Assembly (NCBI GenBank): GCA_029289325.1
Contig: JARFTV010000008.1
Location: 51,634-105,461 of the forward strand
Direction of reading: 5' to 3'
Source of the DNA: Alphaproteobacteria bacterium
Lineage (GTDB): Bacteria > Pseudomonadota > Alphaproteobacteria > Rhodobacterales > Rhodobacteraceae
Length of the DNA: 53,828 bases
Under the pieces are notes generated by a model, which saw only the letters and a list, made by a program, of their open reading frames with translations, did no database searches and had not been told where the DNA came from. Positions within the stretch are counted from its first letter, which is position 1, and each line of letters begins with the position of its first letter. Both the position numbers and the translations under genes were made by a program. Shown here in pieces: positions 44,807 through 52,815 of this stretch.

Positions 44807-44992
44807 GAACCGATAGTACCATTGTTGATCTGCTTCTAGCAGGGGTTGCGTCTGACTACAGTCTTCCCTGAAAGAATGTTGAATACCAGTCACTTCTTTC
44901 GTTTGTCTTGAGGCCGCGAGTGCCCGCGTCTGCAGGCAATCTAGCGGCCATGCTGCATTATGGCCGGCGTGTGAACTCGCCAAGGTCATGTG

Positions 44993-45562
44993 TCACAGCA
45001 GCTCCACTGCACTGCGCATCTGGTCGCTGTTCACGTCGATGTAGCGCTGCGTTGTCGAAATATGGCTGTGTCCTGCCAGTGCGGCAAGCACCCTCACTCC
45101 CACCCCATTGTTTGCCAGCCGAGTGATGTAGGTCCTACGCCCGCTGTGGCTGCTGGCGTCTTTGAACCCGCAGGCTTTGTAGATGTCGAGGAAGAGCTGG
45201 CACATGGTGTTGGCTGAGAAGTGTCCGCCCTTCTGGCTAGCGAAAAGAGGATGGGAACACAGTCTTTTGACACAGTGGCGATCACCATAGTCCTCAAGCG
45301 CGCGGCGCAGCCTCTGGTTCAGGTACACAGTGCGACGCTCGCCGCCTTTGGTCTGTGCTGTGCCCAGGATGAACTGCTCGCGAACAGCACCCTCTGCGTC
45401 GAATACGTCGCCCACGGTCAGCGAGGCAATCTCCTTCGCGCGAAGCCCGGCATAGAAGCTGACCATGACAATGGTCTTGTCCCTGAGCGGATGACGACGC
45501 GTGCTGCAGTACTGTAGTACACGACGCAGCTGGGCTTCGTTCAGTGTTTGCGCTTGCCGCAT
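44993..45562 (-). CDS. Catalytic-domain-only tyrosine recombinase
   Basis: Tyrosine recombinase of 189 aa with only the catalytic domain, the size of FimB/FimE-type invertases. The active site is complete: R41 in YAGLRAKEIASL, S-H-S-G-R-R-T-Y (His-x-x-Arg), GHSHISTT (His) and the closing QRYIDVN (Tyr). No arm or core-binding domain is present. It lies upstream of the soluble/membrane pair on the same strand. It may invert or excise a small segment rather than the whole island. Confidence 0.82.
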   Translation of the reverse strand: MRQAQTLNEAQLRRVLQYCSTRRHPLRDKTIVMVSFYAGLRAKEIASLTVGDVFDAEGAVREQFILGTAQTKGGERRTVYLNQRLRRALEDYGDRHCVKRLCSHPLFASQKGGHFSANTMCQLFLDIYKACGFKDASSHSGRRTYITRLANNGVGVRVLAALAGHSHISTTQRYIDVNSDQMRSAVELL

Positions 45563-45683
45563 GTTTGACCCTCCAGAACCTAATGCTTTGCTTGCACACA
45601 GTATATTTTCTGAGGTTTCGGATGGTCGACCGAAATCCGACCAATGCCATAGGCTAATGATTTCAAGAGATTAGGCGAAAATC

Positions 45684-45705
45684 TCATAGAATGTGGTTTC
45701 TATGA
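45684..45705. promoter_or_regulatory. Dyad in the gap upstream of the short recombinase
   Basis: TCATAGAA (45684-45691) and TTCTATGA (45698-45705) form a perfect 8-bp inverted repeat with a 6-nt spacer, in an AT-rich 183-bp gap. A second, shorter repeat, TTTCGG...CCGAAA, lies at about 45617-45636. Possible recombinase target or operator. Confidence 0.45.
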
Positions 45706-45745
45706 CATTTCGGTTTGTGTCGTGCAGCTCGCCTTTGCAGCCGTG

Positions 45746-46540
45746 TCAATGCACTGTTCGCGGCGGCAGCATGTCGTCCGTGTCCAGCTTGAGCACTGAC
45801 CGCCAGAGCTCGGTCTTGACGTACTCCGTGTCGGCACGCGGACTGCCCTTGATGTCGTGTTCGGTTAGGAAGCCAGATGCACAGAGCGGACGCAGCACGT
45901 TGGCATAGAACTCACTGCGCTTACGCCAGCTCTCCACACTGCTGTCGGGCCGCTTGCCGTAGAAGACCTCGAACAACCGGCTTTCTGTCGCGCCGTTGTC
46001 CGCTTCCACGTTGATCACGTTCAGCCACACATCCCACTTGCCAAAGGGACGATCAGCAAAGCGGGCATAGTAACTGTGGTCCATCTCAAACAAGAAGGGC
46101 GGGATGATGTGGGCGAAGAGCTGGACCGGGTCCGCAGCCAGTGCCTTGCCCTGCTTGGATAGCGTGAACTGCCCTTTGAAGTGTCGCCCCAGCTTCAGGT
46201 CCAACAGCAGGTGATGCAGCATTTCCAGAGGTGGGAAGTCTTGCTCGTTGAGTACCTTGTTCACCCGAAAGAGGTCAGCAGCCGTCATGCCCGGCCAGTC
46301 GAACTGCTCAGCCGCCCAGGTCACGAATACCCTCTTGAACGCTTTGTTCGGCGTGAGGGGGATCGGTCCATGTTCAAGCACATAGTCGAGGGTGAGCTTC
46401 GCGGCACGCAGCAAGGGGGAGAGGCGCAAGGCCAGAGCTGCATCAACAGCACGGAATTCAATCACTTCACCCAGCCCTTCCCCTCGTGCGTGACGCCGAA
46501 GTTGGCACAAACAACCGCCCAGGCCAAGCAGATCAACCAT
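45746..46540 (-). CDS. Hypothetical protein
   Basis: Hypothetical protein of 264 aa, not recognised. The start is uncertain: the frame opens at 46630, but the first 30 residues look non-native, so MVDLLGLGG is preferred. The centre (LTLDYVLEHGPIPLTPNKAFKR, AADLFRVNKVLNEQDFPPLEML, QFTLSKQGKALAADP) looks like a helical winged-helix-type protein. The C-terminus (LCASGFLTEHDIKGSPRADTEYVKTELW) ends in another winged-helix-like block. Such proteins sit on alphaproteobacterial plasmids and islands, but no role is assigned. Confidence 0.55.
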   Translation of the reverse strand: MVDLLGLGGCLCQLRRHARGEGLGEVIEFRAVDAALALRLSPLLRAAKLTLDYVLEHGPIPLTPNKAFKRVFVTWAAEQFDWPGMTAADLFRVNKVLNEQDFPPLEMLHHLLLDLKLGRHFKGQFTLSKQGKALAADPVQLFAHIIPPFLFEMDHSYYARFADRPFGKWDVWLNVINVEADNGATESRLFEVFYGKRPDSSVESWRKRSEFYANVLRPLCASGFLTEHDIKGSPRADTEYVKTELWRSVLKLDTDDMLPPRTVH

Positions 46541-47243
46541 TTTCAGGCGGTTTTCCTGCCGCGTTGATAAATACATTGATAGGCAAAGAATAGGCACCAC
46601 AAACGAGATCAAGGCTGGCGCGCCGAACACAATAGCGCTGTGAACCCGTTCTGATGTGTGACGGTATGCAAATCGAACTGCTCGTTGTTCGTCTTCTTCG
46701 CACTACCCTGTGTTAAGCGCAGGATGCCGAAAACGCAGTCCCACTGGAGAGACATCCTTTTATCCTGAAAAATTGGAAGTGATATGACGTTTGCGAAGTC
46801 GTAATGGTTGGCCGAGAACGCTCGGCAAAAAGTGAGATGGAAATTGACCTCAGAAATGAGACCCATCATCACACAGGAGTGCTCCGCTGTATGGGTCCTG
46901 TGTGTGCGTATGATGAGCCAGTAATAGAGATGATAGCAAAACCTGCTCTAACCTGAAATGGTTTGGTGATACAGCCTGCAAGCGACGTGCAAACGTTGGT
47001 TTAGATCGACGCCTGAAATAGGCGTTGATCTGACTGCTCTTTGCAATCCCACTTCGAAGAAAGATAGATTACAAGAAAGAGAAGAAAAATGCGCGCAGAT
47101 AGCTGATCCGAAGCGATAGCGAGGTGAAGACATCAAGCGCGACAGGGCTGCGAAGCAGACATGGAGAAGGCTTTGAGTGACTTCAGAAGATGAAGAGCAA
47201 ATGAATGGCAAGCTCTGACTACTGGAGACTTTGCCCTTCTCGA
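46541..47243. other. Gene-free region with a bulged hairpin
   Basis: No convincing gene in these 700 bp, which are lower in GC than the flanks. A hairpin pairs CACACAGGA (46870-46878) with TCCTGTGTG (46896-46904), and CATCAT (46864-46869) with ATGATG (46910-46915), with a 5-nt bulge. A smaller GCCGAG-AACG-CTCGGC hairpin lies near 46811-46826. An origin of transfer or replication is possible but unproven. Confidence 0.45.
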
Positions 47244-47585
47244 TCAGTACTCGTCGCCCAACATCACAGTCAGCACACGGGCAGTGACAGTGCTGTCGCT
47301 GGGGTCCGGTGAGTGCATTTCCAGGTCGAGGTCATAGTAGTCGATCTTCCAGAACACGACAGAGCCCTTCCAGTCGATCTTTCCGAAGTCGTGCTCGCCA
47401 TAGGGATCATTGTTCTCGGTGAAGCTGTTGAACTGGCGCACTTGGGTCAGGATGGCTGTGACTGCGTCCTCGCCCAAAGCCTGTATGCCTCGTGTGACCA
47501 GTACACGGCAGCCGGTGAAGGTCTGCCGTGCTTGGTCATTGAGCGCTGCGATCTTGGCTGTGACCACATCGTCAGCGCTGCTCAT
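47244..47585 (-). CDS. DUF3768 domain protein
   Basis: Small soluble protein of 113 aa with the DUF3768 pattern: KIAALNDQARQTF, then VLVTRGIQALGEDAV, then NDPYGEHDFG, VFWKIDYYDLDLEMHSPDPSD, and RVLTVMLGDEY at the end. The domain is frequent on alphaproteobacterial plasmids and integrative elements, without known function. The start at 47585 overlaps the 3' end of the upstream DUF6641-like gene by 14 bp. Confidence 0.78.
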   Translation of the reverse strand: MSSADDVVTAKIAALNDQARQTFTGCRVLVTRGIQALGEDAVTAILTQVRQFNSFTENNDPYGEHDFGKIDWKGSVVFWKIDYYDLDLEMHSPDPSDSTVTARVLTVMLGDEY

Positions 47586-48033
47586 GTGCCTGCTCCGCGG
47601 TCGCAACCTCACCTTTCGCCTTGCGGGCTGCAGCTTGGCGCAGTGCAGGATCGAACTCGCCCGCTTCCGCTGCCGCACGGAAAGCAGCCAGGATCGGCTT
47701 CACTTCAGAGAGCTTGGACGCGAATGCAGCATTCCCGTCAGCACCCAGTGGCAGCACCCGTGCGCCATAGCGGCATTGCACATACCAGCCACCGTCCTGT
47801 TCGAAGAACCAGGCTCGCACCGTCTTGGTCTTTTCGATGGTAACGGCGTTGCCAGCCTCGTCCTTGCCGCGCGTGCTGACCTTGACCGTGTAGCCTTGCC
47901 CCGCTTCTGCAGCGGCGAGCACCTTCAACTGCTCGTCGATGGCAGCCAGAAGCTTCGTTCGTCTGTCCTGCGTGGCGTCTTTGATTGCCACCTTCTGCAC
48001 GGTCTTCAGTTTCAGTTTAGCCAGTGCGCTCAT
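47572..48033 (-). CDS. DUF6641-like mobile-element protein
   Basis: Protein of 153 aa that opens MSALAKLKLKTVQKVAIKD and has TKLLAAIDEQLKVLAAAEAG and WFFEQDGGWYVQCRYGARVLPL. This pattern is like proteins I recall as DUF6641, found on plasmids and phages; recognition is from memory. Ala/Lys-rich tail. Cotranscribed with DUF3768 and probably with the clamp loader. Confidence 0.55.
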   Translation of the reverse strand: MSALAKLKLKTVQKVAIKDATQDRRTKLLAAIDEQLKVLAAAEAGQGYTVKVSTRGKDEAGNAVTIEKTKTVRAWFFEQDGGWYVQCRYGARVLPLGADGNAAFASKLSEVKPILAAFRAAAEAGEFDPALRQAAARKAKGEVATAEQAHEQR

Positions 48034-48177
48034 GCCCTTACTCCTTCTTGCTTGGCGCTTGCTCACTGACTGTATGGTCGGAACAATAAGAGAACGACCG
48101 AAAAGACATCCCGTTCGGCAAGAAAGTTGTCTGATTTCCAAGGCTTGAATGATCTGAGTGGCGCAGCACGGTAGTTG

Positions 48178-48203
48178 GCATGCCGCCCTTTCGGGCGACA
48201 TGC
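48178..48203 (-). terminator. GAAA-loop hairpin behind the clamp-loader gene
   Basis: GCATG-C-CGCCC, loop TTTC, GGGCG-A-CATGC (48178-48203). Read on the minus strand the loop is GAAA with a 10-bp interrupted stem. It lies 25 bp after the clamp-loader stop. No strong U-run. Confidence 0.55.
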
Positions 48204-48227
48204 ATCTTCAGTCAGTTGGTCAGGAGT

Positions 48228-48941
48228 TCAGCGTTTGAACTGTGTGATCGAAAGATTGCCACCAAGCGTGGTCAGCCCGTTTACATGCGTCGATCCGGTC
48301 CCAGGCGACTGATGCATGGCCTTCAGATCGATAGAACTGTCTTCCAGCCATTCCAAGAAGTCGCGTGCGCTGCCCTCGAATTCGCTGAGCAGCATTTGCA
48401 CCTGTCGAAGGTCCAGCCGGTACCCCTCCTGTTCCATAATGTGCTGCGCTCGCGCCTCCCAATCCTGCACCAGAGGTCGTTCAAGATGCACTTTCTTGAA
48501 GCGATCACGGAATGCTTCCTCCAGCTTGTGCAGGTTGTTGGTTGTGCAGATCAAAAGCCCACCCAGCCCGTCGTCGATCACCTTTCGCAGAGCGCGCTGG
48601 GCATTACGGTCAAGAAAGTCGACTTCATCGATAACAAGGCCGTGGCTCGTGAAACCAAGAAACGTTTGAGCGCCGACTATTGACGGCAAGTTGTTTATGA
48701 AGTCGACAGTCATGCCTTGTGCGTGGTGGATTTCGCTCCGGGCACCATCAGTGCCGACGCCAAGACGGCTTTCGAGAATGATGCGCGCCGCCTCTGACTT
48801 ACCTGAACCGGGAGGGCCATAGAGCATCAGATGCTTGCTCGCCGTGCCATTGGCATAGTTTTGGACGACAGACCTGTGCTGCGGATCGCGGAACACGAGA
48901 TCATTGACAGTGAGAGGGCGGTACTTCTTCGAAAAGGTCAT
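48228..48941 (-). CDS. RFC/T4 gp44-like AAA+ clamp-loader ATPase
   Basis: AAA+ ATPase of 237 aa resembling clamp-loader small subunits such as T4 gp44 and archaeal RFC-S. It opens with KKYRPLTVNDLVFRDP. Walker A is GPPGSGKS (42-49), Walker B is IDEVD (104-108), and sensor 1 is TTNN (about 134). The DRF segment at about 145 lies where an arginine-finger SRC motif would be, but with different residues. It lacks the usual collar domain. No sliding clamp gene was seen nearby. Suggests a replication module in the element. Confidence 0.8.
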   Translation of the reverse strand: MTFSKKYRPLTVNDLVFRDPQHRSVVQNYANGTASKHLMLYGPPGSGKSEAARIILESRLGVGTDGARSEIHHAQGMTVDFINNLPSIVGAQTFLGFTSHGLVIDEVDFLDRNAQRALRKVIDDGLGGLLICTTNNLHKLEEAFRDRFKKVHLERPLVQDWEARAQHIMEQEGYRLDLRQVQMLLSEFEGSARDFLEWLEDSSIDLKAMHQSPGTGSTHVNGLTTLGGNLSITQFKR

Positions 48942-48986
48942 TTGATAGCTCCATTGATTTGAGGGTAGGCAATTGGGTTGAGGGCA

Positions 48987-49006
48987 GGCAGCGCTTGCGC
49001 GCTGCC
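48987..49006. terminator. Hairpin after the 272-aa gene
   Basis: GGCAGCGC-TTGC-GCGCTGCC (48987-49006) is a perfect 8-bp stem between the 272-aa gene and the clamp-loader gene. No U-run on either strand. Confidence 0.45.
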
Positions 49007-49022
49007 CAAATGCTCACTGTGA

Positions 49023-49841
49023 TCATGCAAAGTCGGCATGTTCGGCCATCGGAACAGGTGCTACACCGTAGTGCTGCCCCATTTCGGCCTTCAGCTTCGA
49101 AACATTGCCAGACCTGATGTCTTCGACGGCCTGGGCCTTGCTTTCGAGGCGTTCGTTGTCTTCAGTCTCGTGCAAATTCTTGCCAGCGATGGCCAAGACC
49201 TGCTTAACGAGGGTCTTGTTGTTCGTGCCGAAGACGACGCTACCTTTGCCATCGGCGTCCTTGCGGACCAGTGCGAGGCTGTACTGCATGTCTTCTGCAG
49301 GCTGCAGCAGATCGGGCAGCGAGAACGAAGGCACGATTGCGGCTGCCGTAGGCTTGGCAAGGGTGGCTTCGGCATGTTCGCCCAGGATACGATCCCGGTC
49401 GGTTTTGCTTTGCCCGTCTTTGCTCATGCGCCGGATTTCATCGATGCCGCCACGCTGCTCGATAAACTGGGCGAGGGTTGCGCCAGTGATCTTGTTCTCA
49501 GTAGCGACGGTCAGCACACGGGCATAGCCGTACAGGCGGTGCTTGGACCGTTCTTCAGCCTTAGGCTCTGCAAAGACAAGGCGAACAACTTTGACAGCGA
49601 GGCTGGTGCTGTCATTGAACGCAATCTCTCTCTGACGCAGCAGAGCGTTCAGCCCCTTGCCCAAGTCGACACTGGTCTTGATCTTCAGCATAAGATCGAG
49701 GGTGTCGGCCAAGACCTTATAGAGCTCGGCGTTGCTGGCTGCGTAGGTGCCAGCCTCCCAGATCTTGCGCTGCTGCACGAGAGCGTCGACCTCGGCAGAA
49801 AATTCAAGGTTCAACGGGACTGCTTTGTTAGATTTGCTCAT
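49023..49841 (-). CDS. Hypothetical protein of the clamp-loader block
   Basis: Hypothetical protein of 272 aa, MSKSNKAVPLNLEFSAEVDA, soluble and helical. Nothing in it was recognised. The start at 49841 is supported by AGGAGA 7 bp upstream (minus strand TAGGAGATACACAATG), whereas the frame opens further up without support. It heads the clamp-loader block. The gap to the divergent gene at 50008 carries CGACGC...GCGTCG (49862-49880), a likely control site. Confidence 0.62.
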   Translation of the reverse strand: MSKSNKAVPLNLEFSAEVDALVQQRKIWEAGTYAASNAELYKVLADTLDLMLKIKTSVDLGKGLNALLRQREIAFNDSTSLAVKVVRLVFAEPKAEERSKHRLYGYARVLTVATENKITGATLAQFIEQRGGIDEIRRMSKDGQSKTDRDRILGEHAEATLAKPTAAAIVPSFSLPDLLQPAEDMQYSLALVRKDADGKGSVVFGTNNKTLVKQVLAIAGKNLHETEDNERLESKAQAVEDIRSGNVSKLKAEMGQHYGVAPVPMAEHADFA

Positions 49842-50007
49842 TGTGTATCTCCTATGTTGAGCGACGCTTCTATTGCGTCGGCTGCAAGGAGTACGCCCCA
49901 CGGGGGTCAGATCGCCGATACAACGGCACCCAAAGGCTGCCGCTGTTAAGACCGTCGACATACTGTAAGCTGGCGTTGGTGTTGAACGGGATGGGGGAAC
50001 AAAGGCC

Positions 50008-50946
50008 GTGTATGTTCAGGAGAAGTTGGCCTACGACGCCCAGCAGCTGCTCTACTTCCGCCATGCTCCGCCGATCCTGGAGCGTCAGGTCGACCTAGCC
50101 GCTTACCCGGCCAAACGTCCTCAACCTCCGTACAAGGGGGCAAAGGGCTGGCACTGTTCCGTCTACTATTTCTGGTGGGCCTTCCTAAAAGAGAATGCCG
50201 ATTTCCGTTCGGGTCGGCACTTGGGAACAGACACCACGGAAGGTCGTGTGGCGCGTGACTTCCGAGACGTTGGCAAAATGAACTTCCCCAATTGGTGGCT
50301 CACGGTCGGTCGGTATCTCTTCTCGGAACCCAAAGGGGAAGGCATCCGGCTTGAAGTGCCGCCCGTTGATGCCGGTGTGCTGACTGACCGCGTACTGCTG
50401 TCTGTCCCATTCAACGGTGACATGGATCGTACGCTTTCGGAACTGCGCAGCGTCTTGTCAGCTGCATTCGAGAAACAAGGCATAAGCGCTGGGCCAAGTC
50501 GCGCACGATACCCGGTCCTTCTGACCACGCCGCTGCATGCACTGTACCGGCGCTATCAGGTTTGGTGTGCACGCCGTGACAATCCTGGTTCAACATGGAA
50601 CGAGGTTGGATTGATTGCTGGTTTGCTGCCCAGTGGCCCTTTGGAAGACCCTGACGTCCGCCAAAGCTTCACCTCTTCCACCAGTCGCTACTACAAGGAG
50701 GCAAAATGCATCACTGAGCATGTCGGACGCGGGCTGTTTCCGGTGATGAACGACAAGCAGCTGGAGCTGAATACCGGAGAGCCAGACCCTGCTGCCGAAG
50801 CCAACGATGAAAGCGCGTTGGACGCATTGACTGGACCTGAGGAAATGGCTGAATGGATTGATCGCGTCTACCGCAATGATCCGGAACGGGCGGCACGCTA
50901 TCGCGCTGAGCTCTTGCCTCGATTACAGCACGGACTGGGTTCGTAA
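50008..50946 (+). CDS. Hypothetical protein, possibly replication-related
   Basis: Hypothetical 312-aa protein, not recognised. It opens with a GTG at 50008 (MYVQEKLAYDAQQLLYF). The aromatic run GWHCSVYYFWWAFLKEN and YYKEAKCITEHVGRGLFP are distinct. Similar proteins occur in alphaproteobacterial integrative elements, by recollection. It lies divergent from the 272-aa gene and directly upstream of the CCACAG array, a position that suggests a replication or control role. Confidence 0.55.
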   Translation: MYVQEKLAYDAQQLLYFRHAPPILERQVDLAAYPAKRPQPPYKGAKGWHCSVYYFWWAFLKENADFRSGRHLGTDTTEGRVARDFRDVGKMNFPNWWLTVGRYLFSEPKGEGIRLEVPPVDAGVLTDRVLLSVPFNGDMDRTLSELRSVLSAAFEKQGISAGPSRARYPVLLTTPLHALYRRYQVWCARRDNPGSTWNEVGLIAGLLPSGPLEDPDVRQSFTSSTSRYYKEAKCITEHVGRGLFPVMNDKQLELNTGEPDPAAEANDESALDALTGPEEMAEWIDRVYRNDPERAARYRAELLPRLQHGLGS

Positions 50947-50993
50947 GTCAGCGGCTCCCTGTCACCGCAGGGGAAGCGGCGATGTCTGTCGCG

Positions 50994-51079
50994 CCACAGT
51001 AGTCTGCCCCAAGCAGTTGCCCCACAGTCTTTGCCCACAGGCACCAACCACAGTGTTTCGGAACACTGTCGCACCACAG
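50994..51079 (+). repeat. Iteron-like CCACAG array with a central dyad
   Basis: CCACAG occurs at 50994, 51022, 51035, 51048 and 51074, spaced 28, 13, 13 and 26 bp, near multiples of 13. A perfect dyad, ACAGTGTT-TCGG-AACACTGT (51050-51069), lies among them. Between the array and the next gene a CCCGGC-TCAG-GCCGGG hairpin lies at 51117-51132. It could be an origin with iterons or an operator cluster. Confidence 0.5.
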
Positions 51080-51149
51080 CCTCCTTCGCACGCGCAGGGA
51101 TAAATACTGCGCACACCCCGGCTCAGGCCGGGAAGACCAAGGAGACCAC

Positions 51150-51476
51150 ATGTCCATAGAAATTCTTGAGTATGTTCGCAAAGAGCTGCTCGCACACGGC
51201 GCAGTTCGCAGCACCCCAGAGTTCTGCCGCAGCTGGCTTGCACGCAGCGACGGCTACCTCCGCACCCTGCGGTATCATCGCCTGCAGCCCAGCATGGAAG
51301 CTCTTGCTGTCTGCTCGCACAAGCTGGGCTATTATGCCGAACGGCTGCGCACCAGCGAGGATGACAGCCACAAGGCTTGGGCGGAGCGGTTCGACCGGCT
51401 CAGCCTCCTTTGTGAACAAGCCATCGCGCAGCAGGCCAAGGCCAAGTGGATGTCGCCCGACAGGATGGGCCGATGA
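51150..51476 (+). CDS. Small DUF6626-like protein
   Basis: Protein of 108 aa, MSIEILEYVRKELLAHG. It has the pattern of small mobile-element proteins that I recall as DUF6626: FCRSWLARSDGYLRTLRYHRLQPSMEAL, then a helical C-terminus. Recognition is from memory. Start supported by AAGGAGA 5-11 bp upstream. The upstream CCCGGC hairpin and array probably control it. Confidence 0.55.
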   Translation: MSIEILEYVRKELLAHGAVRSTPEFCRSWLARSDGYLRTLRYHRLQPSMEALAVCSHKLGYYAERLRTSEDDSHKAWAERFDRLSLLCEQAIAQQAKAKWMSPDRMGR

Positions 51477-51587
51477 TGCTGCCCGAAATTGGGTCTACAG
51501 GCCAAAATCCCGCGCTGCGGTTTTCAGCGGGTAAGTACTTATCGTTCCGTCCCGGTGATCTGCACACACCCACCCCGAGGGCTGCAC

Positions 51588-51767
51588 ATGCTGGTCCATG
51601 AGATCGTTGGGACTGTCAGACTGGGCTCGCGACCCCAGAAGAAGTCCCGCCTTCCGGTCCCACCTGCTCCTGCGCAGAAAAAGCCAGCCACAGAACATCC
51701 CGACAGCAAGCGCCGATCAAAGCGCCCCAAGCCTTTCAACGAACCCAAGCCCGACAACCTGAGCTGA
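51588..51767 (+). CDS. Small Pro/Lys-rich hypothetical protein
   Basis: Hypothetical 59-aa protein. Opens MLVHEIVGTVRLGSRPQKKS and ends in a Pro/Lys-rich tail (PPAPAQKKPATEHPDSKRRS...). No hydrophobic segment. Real but short; supported by a frame that ends just before the next gene cluster and by codon-like composition. Function unknown. Confidence 0.4.
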   Translation: MLVHEIVGTVRLGSRPQKKSRLPVPPAPAQKKPATEHPDSKRRSKRPKPFNEPKPDNLS

Positions 51768-51956
51768 GCACTAGCAAAGGCTTGAACGCCTGAAAGTTTT
51801 CGGCATTCTTCATTGCTAATGCCGCACGGTGGTTGGTTCAGTGCGGACAGGAAGGGCTTGCTGAGATTGCTGCCCGGCGAATTCAAGGTCCGGCACACAG
51901 TGTGGGACGTCTCATGTGAAGGCGACCAAGGCGCTTCAGGTTCAGGCGGGCACAGA

Positions 51957-52565
51957 ATGACAGACGAGCAGAGCGCAGACCTATCTGACTATCTCGAGAA
52001 CGACCCAGGACACTGGGAAGCCAGTATCTTTCTTTACTTTGGTGGACTGCTACGTAGCTCCACGGCTTATGCCAACAGACTTGGATACGGGTTCGATGGC
52101 AAACCTCCGTCAATCACTTACACCCTGCCGCAACAGCTAGAGGCGCTGCTCGGGCTCAAGGTCGATCCTCAAAATCCGCCACGGCTGCATAACGATGCTC
52201 TGCTGCTGAAATTGACACCTATGTCGGAGAAGGAAATCCTTGCGGCGTCCGGCAGCTATCTGCTGTGGCACCGGCTTTTTCCTGAGAACGCCCCAGGTTT
52301 GGTCTTGCAGTTTTCCGTAATTGACGCCGACGAGGAGGACGATAGGGATGAACACTGGTTGGTCTGGGACTGGTGGTGCCCGCCTCGTGACCGTCTGTCG
52401 GTCCTCAAGACTGCCTATGATCGGTTGTCAATCTTGATGGATGACGAAGAATGGTTGCCACTACTGCAGCGTGCAGCACTTGAAAGTCTCCATCTGTTCG
52501 CTGAAGGCTTCATCGAGCGAGGCGGTGTACCCCCGCATATCCTCGAACGTCTGCGCGCCACGTAA
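51957..52565 (+). CDS. Hypothetical soluble protein
   Basis: Hypothetical 202-aa protein, MTDEQSADLSDYLENDPGHW. Blocks such as WHRLFPENAPGLVLQFSVIDADEEDD and HWLVWDWWCPPRDRLSVLKTAYDRL look native, rich in Trp/Asp. The frame reaches back to 51813, but the ATG at 51957 is preferred. Not recognised; it lies between the small genes and the RM locus. Confidence 0.5.
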   Translation: MTDEQSADLSDYLENDPGHWEASIFLYFGGLLRSSTAYANRLGYGFDGKPPSITYTLPQQLEALLGLKVDPQNPPRLHNDALLLKLTPMSEKEILAASGSYLLWHRLFPENAPGLVLQFSVIDADEEDDRDEHWLVWDWWCPPRDRLSVLKTAYDRLSILMDDEEWLPLLQRAALESLHLFAEGFIERGGVPPHILERLRAT

Positions 52566-52815
52566 GCCGTGGGCGTACTTTGCGCTGGCGGCACAGACAC
52601 GCTGTGCGGGTCCTACAGCATGGGATCGATACCAGCCCGCACCCAGTGTAGCGGCACACCCGCGTTGAACTGTAGCGTGCGCTTTGAGGTGGGTTAGGGC
52701 TGGTTCGGTTCGCTCCCGCGTTTCTCTTGTCCGAACGGCTGACTGGCATAGTGGCGCGGCTCTTGAATGACCATGACGTGCCTCAGTGCTCCACTACCAC
52801 AGGCAACGAGGAGGA

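Noticed and set aside
46609-46872. 87-codon minus-strand frame in the island
   Set aside because: No recognisable motif, no ribosome site, and it lies in a gap with poor coding character.
50994-51079. CRISPR array
   Set aside because: The repeated unit is only 6 bp with short gaps; no direct repeats of 23-50 bp or cas genes are present.
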